NCBI RefSeq assembly: GCF_007655135.1
Contig: NC_045134.1
Coordinates: forward strand, 18,872,568 to 18,936,567
Reading direction: 5' to 3'
Source: Punica granatum
Taxonomy: Eukaryota > Streptophyta > Magnoliopsida > Myrtales > Lythraceae
Length of the DNA stretch: 64,000 nt
Shown: in pieces, positions 11,088-20,638 of the stretch
Layout: each line of letters begins with the position of its first letter
How positions within the stretch are numbered: position 1 is the stretch's first letter
Notes under the pieces: model-generated
Told to the model about the DNA's origin: nothing
The model's database searches: none
The model's input: only the letters and a program-made list of their open reading frames with translations
Position numbers and translations under genes: made by a program

Positions 11088-11492
11088 TCATCCGGGAATG
11101 TATAAGACATTTTGTAAAATAAAATCATGAGCAAGGTATAATTGCCCTTCAGAATTGGCCTGGACCATCTCTCCATTAGGGAGTGTAATAGAGAACGTCT
11201 TCAATAGCTTCCGTCTATTATGAAGCAATCTCCAATCTCCAGTCATATGCCTCGAGGATCCTGATTCGAGAATCCTATCAATATCACAAGAAAAATGTTT
11301 CATACCTGGTAAGCGTTGATTTGGCCCTTTCATATTATTAACAAAATCCAGGGGCTGGTCGATATTGGTCCCCTGACTAGCTATGAACTGCAGAATAGAT
11401 GTTATGGAATCCGGATAACAGCAAGCAGTTCCTGCCATGGCAACAGGCTGTAAAGGATGCTGCAATGGCTGGACTCCAGTGCGCCGATGCAA
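11088..11492 (-). pseudogene. copia protease start, substituted active-site Asp
   Basis: The frame contains RILESGSSRHMTGDW where the family has the aspartic protease motif DSGAS/T. The catalytic Asp is Glu here (codon 11265-11267). It continues with LPNGEMVQANSEGQLYL and VLYIPG, then stops. The next recognisable protein is reverse transcriptase, so GAG-pre-integrase and integrase are deleted. Confidence 0.85.
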
Positions 11493-11537
11493 TGGCCCAA
11501 CCGATTGAGCATGCTGGATCGTCTACTAGGCCTGGGC

Positions 11538-12312
11538 TCAATGGACTTGCTGTGGCTTCTGCCAGTTCTGCCCGCTTGAAGAGCCGTGGAACACACGTCC
11601 CTTGGATTTCTGTCCTGAGCGATCCTGCCCATTGTCTCTCCGGTTGAGTGCCCATTCAGGATACCCGATTAACTGCCAGCAATTGTCTTTGACGTGTCCA
11701 GGCTTCTTGCAATGCTCGCATATCGGTCTGGCTCCATAGCTAAACTTCTTTCCTCCCCCCCGCCACGAATACCGCTCCTTCAACTCTGCTATCCCTCATC
11801 GAAGCAGCCCGACGTGACTCCTCCTGACTCACTATCGAGAAGGCCTTGTTGACATTTGGTAGGGGGTCCACGTTGAGAATCTGCGAACATGTATGAGCAT
11901 ATATATCCGCATCGAGCTCGATAAGAAATTGATATAATTTCTCAACTTCTCTCTCCTTAGCACGTTCTCCTGCTGTGGCACACGTACACTGCGTCACTTC
12001 AACATAGTCATCCAGTTCATCCCATAATTTCCTCAGTCTTGTATAATAATCAATCACCAAATCGCTGCCTTGCTCAGTACGATTCATCTCCTTCTTGAGT
12101 TGACAGATTCTTTGAGCGTTTCCTTGCAAATAACGCTCCTTAAGTTAGGTCCACAAATCCAGCGCATTATTGATGTACGCTAGACTCATTTGCAGGTTCT
12201 TCCCAAGAGAATTGTGAATGCAAGATACCACCATATTGTTGCATATGTCCTAGGCATTGTAATCTTCTGACGTTGGATCACATGCCGGCAACGAACTGTC
12301 GATGAAGCCTAA
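11538..12312 (-). pseudogene. copia gag (UBN2-type) with zinc knuckle
   Basis: Two overlapping frames (11740-12129 and 11538-11783) carry gag. The first has VIDYYTRLRKLWDELDDY and EVEKLYQFLIELDADIYAHT; the second has the zinc knuckle CEHCKKPGHVKDNCWQLIGY (CX2CX4HX4C). Upstream, to about 12312, further gag peptide with in-frame stops is readable (LGKNLQMSLAYINNALDLW). The gag resembles that of the plus-strand copia element at 63 kb. Confidence 0.88.
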
Positions 12313-12803
12313 TTAGTAGTAGTAGTACTAGTATTAACTACTTATTGTTAATCTTTCTTAAAAATTTAAAAGGTTACCTGATCTATGTAAATGACATCTT
12401 GAAATATGTAGAGTTTGTCATACAATTTTATTATCTACATTCTAAAAGTCCTATATGTAATGCCACTTTCCGTAAGTTCATCAGAATAGAAGTTAAATTT
12501 TTTTCTGCTACTTTTTGTTTTTCTTTAAAATTTTTCCAATAAGAAAAGTGAAGTTGATAATAGGGAGTTTCAAAAATATGAGATCGACAACATGAATGTG
12601 GGAACTTATTTTGACAATTCTCACCCCTCTAAATTTGTTTTTTTTTATTAGTTTTAATTTTAGCAAATTATGTCACTTATTGTTGTCTTGTACATTGTAA
12701 TAAATAATAGCTATCTTATAAATTATATATTTCTTGATAGATATCAAACAAATTATAATTTAGTTAAATTCCTTAAACCTTGCATTGTGCACGGGCTTGT
12801 ACC
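12313..12803. other. Intergenic, nothing recognised
   Basis: AT-rich, with only short frames. Confidence 0.5.
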
Positions 12804-12812
12804 TAATAATAA

Positions 12813-13804
12813 GGGTAAAATACACTCTCCTCCCCGGAGGTTTTGCACAATGACACTCCATCCCATTCTTAACCAAAATATATATTTCACTCCATTGACC
12901 TTGTTAACTTAATAAGATAAACTTCTTTTGACCTTCAACCTTTATTTTCTTTTCCACCTTCATCCTATCTTTGTTATTTTAAATTATTCTAATCTTCAAC
13001 ATCACATGGTATATTCACTTTGGTTATACTATTTAAATTTTCGATAAACTTATTAATGTGGAATATATTTAAAAATAAAAAAGAGAAGAGAACAAGTTGT
13101 CAACAACCATTAGAGCTCTTAATAGCCTAAAGAAAGGGTGTCCCATTCATCATAAAATTAAAGTTAGAGCGTCCGATGACCAAACTTCCTTTCCTCGAGA
13201 TTGATATCCAGAATCACTACATTTGACACTGAGAGATCATGCCGATATCAAATACTCGTATTTTGCAGTAAATGCCATCAACACTTCCACGAGGTTATGA
13301 ACGACTATTCTTACGGTTTATAACATTGGACCAATACTGAGATTTTATAGGTCCTAATTTAAGATGTCAGTGTTACAAGTAGAGCCTCGCCAATAGCAAA
13401 TACTCCACCATAGGTAATTGAATACTTTAATGATCACCGATAATATCGAACAGAGTAGTTACAAGCATTATTTTTCTTTTTTATGTATATTCTCATTTTC
13501 AAAGTTTTTTCATTCAAAAAAAATTGCATGTGAATAGATTTATTAATGATTTAAATAATATGACCCAAATGGAGATTAATTTTGTAACCTTGAAAAATAT
13601 TCAAAATAATATGAATTAGGACAAAACTGAAAAATAAGCTAAAGATTAAGGACCAAAAGAATTTTATTTTAATTAGATCAAAATGGAGAATAGGGCGGAT
13701 TATCAATTTTACTATTAAGAATGAGGGCGAAGTGTCTATTTTGATCAAGATTGGATTGAAGTGTCATTAGGCAAAATTTCAATAGAGGAGAGTGCATTTT
13801 ACCC
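12813..13804. mobile_element. Non-autonomous MULE-like element, 992 bp
   Basis: The left end GGGTAAAATACACTCTCC is the inverse of the right end (GGAGAGTGCATTTTACCC). The inverted similarity continues inward with 'caatgacactccatccca' matching 'ttggattgaagtgtcatt'. The flanks are TAATAATAA on both sides (12804-12812 and 13805-13813), a 9-bp candidate target duplication, but in simple sequence. No transposase is visible. Confidence 0.7.
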
Positions 13805-13813
13805 TAATAATAA

Positions 13814-15640
13814 TAATAATAAATAAGTCAGCCATCACTGCTGAAGGCAATAATGGCCATTGGCGACCTGTACCAAAGGTCACGAAGGCCGTGGACATCC
13901 TCTGCCAAGGCCATGACGATTGTCGGCAGACACTGATATGGTAGTGAATTTTGGTACCCCCAGTAAATTTTGAGGTATCATAAAAATTTATAAACATGAA
14001 AATTTTATTTGATATATTTTATAGATATATTTAATATATATATATATATATATATGTACATGCCTCGAAGTCCGTTCAAAGTAGAACACAAAATATTGCC
14101 GCGAGTATTAATTAAAGAGAGAATTTTCATTCTCCTTCATCCATTCCTTAGTATATCCCAGAAGATGGCATTCCCTTTTCTAAGGAAATCGGTTCCCTTA
14201 TTCAGAGGAATCGGTTTCCGGTCTGCAAAATAAACAATGTCAATCGGAATGAAGCATCTCCAACTTGACTGATTCCGATTTCATACTCCATCTTTAATGA
14301 ATTAAATGGGGCCTTTGAGCTTGTCCCACAGCCAATTTCCATATGCTAATTGAGTTCCACTAAAGGAGACCACGCTGAGCGCATGATAAATTATATTCAC
14401 TTTAAATACGATATTATTAAATTACATTTTCCTAATTTTTAGACGAAAATTTTGCGATAATAAAAATTAAGTGACAGAAGGTAAATATTATCTTTAAAAT
14501 CTTCTATTTTATTTTGAAATATATTAAACAATGCTTTTTATTTTTTAACCACTTCCTATTTATAAATAAGCTTGTAAGTATGTGCATCTGCTTGGACCAG
14601 ATAATAGTTTTCACAAACTTAGGTCCATCTGTTTTTCGGAGTTGTTTGTACAGACTGATCTGTTAAGAAATCTTGGAGATATGCATTGGGATAAAGCTGG
14701 TCGATGGTGATCAGATCACTTGATAGGGTCCTTGGGTTTTCTTTTTATGACAATCGATCCAGTTTAAGGGATCAAACGCTTTTTGTTTTTTTTATCATTT
14801 GAGTTTCATTAGTGTTACTGTTCTTTGAATTCAAGTTCAGTTCGAATCCGGATATAGATCCTTCAGTAATAACGATGAATTTAAATACAATACCGAGAAA
14901 TATCTAACGGTATTAACGGTTCATATTAGTATTGCTATTCCTTGCAAATCGCCAGGTTGCCTTCGCTCATCCAAGGCAAATATATTAGGTACTGCCAAAT
15001 ACTGAAGTAAAAAGTTATAAAAGCTTGTCCGAATGATTATTAAGGATATTTCTCATTTTGGATTTTTAGCTTTCTGCAGGTCATTTATTGTATATATTAG
15101 CAGTAAAAAAAGGGAAAAAAATCCATAATAGTAAAATTGACTCTACTTTGCATTAAATGAGACATAGTTAGTAGGGTTAATATGGTCAATTTATAATTAT
15201 ATAACAGAGAAATATTTAATTGGATATTGTTATATAATTAATTGACCATATATAAGACTACACCGTAAACTATTACCGTGCGAAAAATTATTAAAACATA
15301 TGAAATTGAGTATAAAAATGTATAAATCAAATTTGTAAGAGAAATTTAAAAGAAAAAATATTGAATAAGTTAATTAGTCCAACTTCATCGAAGATTATTA
15401 TTCAAAAATTATTGTGTGAAACTAAACTATTTTTTGATAATTTTATGATTTTTAAGAAGCAAATTATTTTTAAAATATATATATGTATAATTATTATATA
15501 AATGTGTGAAAAGATGAAACCGCATATAATAATATAAAGATAGAGCACTAAAAATTTTCCAAAAAAATAAAAATATCCAAAAAGATAATAAATCACTAAT
15601 TCTACGAACTTATGGTCATATAACTAAAGTTGACTCCTAT
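13814..15640. other. AT-rich intergenic with a TA microsatellite and a dispersed repeat
   Basis: A TA repeat lies at 14035-14055. Sequence at 14360-14580 is copy 1 of a dispersed repeat also present at 46950-47300 and 49735-50055, with shared blocks such as GACCACGCTGAGCGCATGA and ATAAATAAGCTTGTAA. No gene is recognised. Confidence 0.55.
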
Positions 15641-15650
15641 ATTAATAAAT

Positions 15651-16023
15651 GGGTTTTTACCTAAAATGGCTCATGGTTTGTCCGTTTTGTCAAATCTATC
15701 ATATGTTTTATTTTTGTCAAATCTATCACATGCTCTTTTTTTGTCAAATCTATCACATGGTTTACTTTTTGCATCAAATCTATCACGTCGTTATCTTTTC
15801 CGCCAACATCTAACGGTCGTGTTGACGTGTCACGTGGAGAGATAGTGGGCCATACTTGCCACGTAGGCGCCACGTCAGTACGGCCGTTAGATGTCGACGG
15901 AAAAGATAACGCCGGGATAGATTTGATGCAAAAAATAAACTATGGGATAGATTTGACAAAAAAAAACATATGATATATTTGACAAGATGGGGCAAATCAT
16001 AGGTCATTTTAGGTAAATACCCC
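15651..16023. mobile_element. Hairpin MITE (family B) copy 1, 373 bp
   Basis: The ends are inverted (GGGTTTTTACCTAAAATGG and TCATTTTAGGTAAATACCC). A 10-bp perfect duplication ATTAATAAAT flanks it (15641-15650 and 16024-16033). Near-identical short units (ATAGATTTGACAAAA) repeat inside each arm, and the centre is a palindrome around CATCTAACGGTC and GGCCGTTAGATG. No coding capacity. Related copies are at 36922-37266 and 47789-48182. Confidence 0.9.
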
Positions 16024-16214
16024 ATTAATAAATGATCTCTCGTCAGTGAACAAAATATAGTTGATTTAATCATGTGATTTTCATTTATTTAATTAGATGT
16101 TAACCTAATTTCTATTACAAGATTAAAATTGTTATTATTATTTATGAACTTATGATAATATAAAAAGTTAAACAAAGACATCACAAAATTTACATATTTA
16201 AAAAATGGGTAAGG

Positions 16215-16223
16215 AAGTAAATA
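16215..16223. repeat. 9-bp target site duplication, left (AAGTAAATA)
   Basis: Identical to 18141-18149, immediately outside the two terminal inverted repeats of the Pack-MULE. Confidence 0.93.
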
Positions 16224-18140
16224 GGGAAAATAGCTTCATATAACACAGTTTTTATCTTATTTTCATTTCCCAGCACGTTTTTAAAAGTTATCACGATCTA
16301 GCACGAATCATCATTTTATTCCCGGATCTAACACATCATTAAACTCCGTCTAAAAACCTTACTAATGTCTTCTAACACCGTCAAACTTAACTGACGGCGA
16401 GTCTTCTTCCTCCTCCTCCTCCTCCCTCCTCCTTCACGACTCTGCTTCCGAGCTCCTTCAGTTCCACCGATTTCCTCCTCCCGCGGCCTTCTCCAACTCC
16501 TTTTCTCGGCAATCTTCGCCATCCGCCTCTTCTCCCCTACTCACGAGGAGTCTCTTTCTCATCCTCTTTTCTTTCCTTCAATTTCTCCACCACAAAACCC
16601 TAGAATAACTGAAGAGCAAATTCATGGGATAAATCCTTTCTTTGATTGAGGGAGAGGAAGCAGGTTCCGATCGCAATCATTTCTTGTTCGGGTTGGTGGG
16701 TTTGTGTTTCAAAATACCCTCCACCATCATTCACTTCCTCGACTCGGAAGATTTCGACCTCTGCAAGCTTCCTATGTTCCCTTCAAGAATGTCAGGGGGC
16801 CTCTCACAAACCATCCCTTGCCCGAAAATCATCCTCAACCATCGGAGGGATGGGGCTCTGTACGAGGTTTCTGCAAGTGGGTTCTGATGAGGTTCACTCC
16901 GATCGAATAGTTTCGGTGAAGTCAGCCGGAGCTGAAATCGACGGTACTGCTTCTGCAATATCTCAGAAGGTAGCATTGAATTGAACCGAATAGAATCGAA
17001 TTGACTGCAGTTCATTTTGACAATGTTCGCATTCATTAGGTGTTTTGGCTACTGCACTTGCTCGTGACACTTGGCATAATCCTGGCAAAGGACAAGTTTC
17101 TCAAAAAGGCATTCGTCGCAGCCGCCATCAAGTTCCCGAGCGCTCTGTTCGGGATGTTCTGCATATTCTCTGTTCTTGTCATTCTGAACTCGGTCGTCCC
17201 GACAGCGGCTGGCTTGATGGGATTCTTTGAGGCAGCCCTTATCTTCATCCAAAGGTGGCTCCCGCTGTTCTATGTTCCATCCCTGACTGTCTTGCCACTT
17301 GCAGTGAAAGACATCTCGGCCGCATCCGGACTCAAGATTTGCTTGATTGTTGGTAGCCGACTTGAATTCAAACTTTTCCAAAACTCTGAAGTTATTTTAG
17401 TGGTAGATGAATTTGAAACACAACGCTTTGGATGAATGCAATAGTGCATTGATTGTCGTGGTGAATCTAGTGGTCTCTCATGAATACCCGAAACATAGAA
17501 TGCGAAGCTTAAGTACAAAAAGCAAAATTCTTCTCCTAACAAACTTCCAGCCTAGAGAGTAGACGCGAGTGAGTTCCTGAAAAATGAATTTGGAAACACC
17601 AAATGTGCCACCTAATCCCTGTTTCTGAAACAATCGACAAATGAATTTCGAAACACCAACCCACTAACCCAAACAAGAAACGTTTGCGATCGAAACTTGC
17701 TTCCTCTCCCTCAATCGGAGAAACTAAAAAGGATTTATCCCATGAATTTGCTCTTCAATTATTATAGGGTTTTGTTGTGAAGAAATCGAAGAAAAAAAAA
17801 AGAGGATGAGAAGGAGACTCCTCGTGAATAGGGGAGAAGAGGCGGCGGTGAAAATTACCGAGGAAAGGAGTTGGAGAGAGCCTTGGGAGGAGGAAATCAG
17901 TTGATCTGGAAGAGCTTGAAAGCAGAGTCTTGATGGATGAGGGAGGAGGAGGAAAAAGAAGACCCACCGTCAGTTAAGTTTGACGGCGTTAGAAGACGTT
18001 AGTAAGGTTTTCAAACGGAATTTAACGGTGTGCTAGATCCGGGAATAAAATGGTGATTTGTGCTACATCGTGATAACTTTTAAAAATGTACTAGGAAGTG
18101 AAAATAAGGTAAAAACTATACTATATGAGGCTATTTTCCC
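16224..18140. mobile_element. Pack-MULE: Mutator-like element carrying PLGG1 exons
   Basis: A 1917-bp element with long imperfect terminal inverted repeats of roughly 440 bp (16224 to about 16660; about 17700 to 18140). It starts GGGAAAATAGCTTCATAT and ends ATATGAGGCTATTTTCCC, flanked by a perfect 9-bp duplication. Nine-bp duplications with long TIRs are typical of Mutator-like elements. No transposase is present. The interior holds gene sequence much more GC-rich than its surroundings, matching exons of the plastid glycolate/glycerate transporter. The inner ends of the TIRs contain ACAAAACCCTAG and other leader-like sequence that could promote transcription. Confidence 0.92.
16646..17435 (+). 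pseudogene. PLGG1: Captured PLGG1 (plastidial glycolate/glycerate transporter) fragment, chimeric ORF
   Basis: Two exons join in frame: 16646-16969 (108 codons) and 17040-17435, with a 70-nt intron (AAG|GTAGC to CATTAG|GTG). Exon 2 reads HLLVTLGIILAKDKFLKKAF, then FPSALFGMFCIFSVLVIL and FIQRWLPLFYVPSLTVLPLA, the first membrane domain of PLGG1 (LrgA-like). Exon 1 has a Ser/Thr-rich region and TRFLQVGSDEVHSDRIVSVK, which fits the transit peptide and linker of PLGG1. The frame would give 239 aa: about a third of the transporter, then GSRLEFKLFQ... read from intron or other sequence. One residue is missing in the PTAAGLMGFF segment versus the usual PAAAxGLMNFF, and the frame is kept. The LrgB domain is absent, so it cannot be a whole transporter. 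The start at 16646 is the first in-frame ATG. Confidence 0.85.
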
Positions 18141-18149
18141 AAGTAAATA
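18141..18149. repeat. 9-bp target site duplication, right (AAGTAAATA)
   Basis: Identical partner of 16215-16223. Confidence 0.93.
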
Positions 18150-19560
18150 TTATGAACTTGTTCATCTACAATAAATCTCTCTAATATACTTACTATTAAA
18201 TAAATATATAATATAATGCTTACTAATTGAGACTATTTGTTGAAAATATATATTAACCATGCAAAATTACTCTATTTTTATTATTTAATTACTGTATGAA
18301 ATTTGAAATTAATTATTAAAAATATTTTACAGTGTTAAGAAGTCAATATGTTTTTCAAAATTCAAAATAATTTTTATAAAAACGATATATAAATTTTTTA
18401 ACTCATATATAAAAAATACAATTTTTCAAAAATTTCATGGTCTTATAAATGAAAAATATAACGATATAGCACTATAAGCTTAAACTCATAAGTACAATAA
18501 AAATAAAATTTAAAAAATAAGAATCTCATAAATATTGTTTTAAAAAATGAGCGAAATAAAGTTCTATCTAATTACTAAACTTAATATTTATCAATCTATA
18601 TTTGATAATTAACAACAAAAAAAAAAGATGATGCACTCAATTGAAATAAATAGTTTTAGATAATATTATAATAATTAGCTTGTTATGCGACAAAAAAAAA
18701 TAAACTTACTCTAATTTTTAACAAAATTTTGCTAAGATAAATATTTGAAATTATAATTAATAATTTATTTTATTTTATTATTTTTAATTAGAAAAATTGT
18801 GTTTCAAAATTAAATAATTGCAAAAATAAATGACATAGGATTATATGAAAAACGAACCTAGGCAAAGTACGGGATAGAAAACTAATATATATATATATAT
18901 ATATATAAAGTTGTATTCCCTATAACAAATCAGGTTAGAAAAGTAATTTTATATATCGTATAAGATAAATATCTAAATAAAAAATTATAAAATGTATATA
19001 CAATTGAGACTAAATTAGTAAATGCATATAAATCTTTAAATACATAATAATTTTATTACATTCTTGATTTAAAATTTATAATCTCAAAATTTATTTATAA
19101 AAATACAATTTCAAATAAATATCTATAAAAAAATTCGACATAATTAGTAATTAAAATAAAAATTTACTATATGCAATAAATATGGAACACTTTTGAAATA
19201 GTAATAGATAAATCTATTTAAAAATTATTAAAAATAGATGATTTGCAATTCTTTTATTTTTACTCAATACATGGAGGTCATCTATTAGAATTTTTTAGAC
19301 ATTGATATTTAAGAAAATGTAATATGTTTTATGAGTAATATCATTTTCTTCATTCATATTTGGTATTATAATTCATTTCCAATTATTCTGAATTTATTAT
19401 TGTATGCACTAATATTTGAATGCTTCCAGTTTAAGGAAAAATATATATATATCTTAATGAAATTAAAATTTTAATTATGATGTCAAAATTTTTAAAAATT
19501 CATCTAAAAATAATTACTCTAAACAAATAACCCGTGTATCGCACGGGCAAAAAGGCTAGA
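18150..19560 (+). mobile_element. AT-rich tract with Helitron-like 3' ends
   Basis: The right edge at 19527-19556 contains a hairpin (CCCGTG/CACGGG) followed by GGCTAG, the CTRR-type end of plant Helitrons, but the next base is A, not the expected T. Near 18865-18884 a similar but weaker end (ACGGGATAGAAAACTAA then T) precedes a TA microsatellite (18885-18907). The rest is AT-rich with no gene. Confidence 0.35.
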
Positions 19561-20638
19561 CAAACTGTCTATTTGCATTAATACGGGAGAATCTACTGAT
19601 ATTGAGTATACGATTAATTAAGTTCCGGTAATCTAATCGCAAAGTCTTTCATTAGATATAATGCAGCATTTGTAGTCTGCAGTGTTTTCCCTGGGCAACT
19701 TTGTCTGCAACATTTAAACAAGAAATATTTGCTTTGCCACGATATTTATGATTTACTTGGGACAGATACGGCTTCTTTCTTTTTCGGTAAGACTTTAATT
19801 TCTTGCTACAAATCATTCAGATCGCCGCATTTTCGTCCCGTTTCCAATCGATTTACAAAGCATTGCTCTGCTGGCTAATTTTGCAGAAGGCACGAACTTA
19901 TTTGTTCGACTTGTTTAGACCGATTGTAACTGTATACCTTTTATCTCGTCACTGGCGTACTGCTGATGCAGCTCAGACATGGAAAAAAAAGAAGAAAAAG
20001 TAACGCTATCGAATGAAGAAATATACAATATATTTGTGCCTCTACATTCAAACAGAAAGTTCCATCGTACGACGTTAGGGCAGAAATTATTACTTTGTAG
20101 GTAATACATTAAAAACCTTTTTCTCACTGCTTACATCTCCGAAATACAACATTGGGAATCCAGGAGAGTATAATCCAGGAAATTAATATTGCTACCTAGT
20201 TTTATTCGTGCGGTATCATAATCGATGCACAGAGTCGATACACAAGGAGATGCATCAATGTTCCGCCGGCATTTCACTCCTTGCACTGGCAAAAGTTTTA
20301 AAATACATATGTATGTCTCATATTAGAAGAGTTCCCACTTGCAGATACCTCAATCAATGTTACATACTTCCCTTTGGACCAACCCTAACTCTAAGGGATC
20401 ACATAAACAAAGAAAAGGGATAGAGAAAACCTAAAAGAGGATGTATCCTACTCAAACCTTCCTGCACCCAATCTAAGCTAAACTCTACAGCGGAGATGCT
20501 CATAATCGTAAGCTTATATAGGACACGTGTATGGAACCAAGAACAAACAACCGCATCCGTTAGACCAGGTCTTGTAGAGATCTTCCCTGCCAATCAATAA
20601 CATCTTGAGCGTATTCACTTGACCGGCTCTCCAATAAA
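19561..20638. other. Sequence downstream of RRN3
   Basis: No gene is recognised. The RRN3 3' UTR must lie in the right part (minus strand, below 20639). I could not choose a polyadenylation signal with confidence. Confidence 0.5.

Larger units (their letters stand above)
9700..12312 (-). mobile_element. Decayed Ty1-copia retrotransposon with internal deletion
   Basis: Reading right to left the order is gag, CCHC zinc knuckle, protease start, then directly reverse transcriptase and RNase H, a purine-rich PPT (GAGGGGGAG near 9930) and LTR-like sequence. Integrase and the N-terminal part of reverse transcriptase are missing. Several stops and frameshifts break all frames. The gag end at about 12312 is truncated, with no left LTR or primer binding site visible there. 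Confidence 0.9.

Noticed and set aside
16731..17381. Minus-strand frames in the Pack-MULE (101 and 110 codons)
   Set aside because: Antisense shadows of the captured PLGG1 exons, whose sense-strand match is clear.
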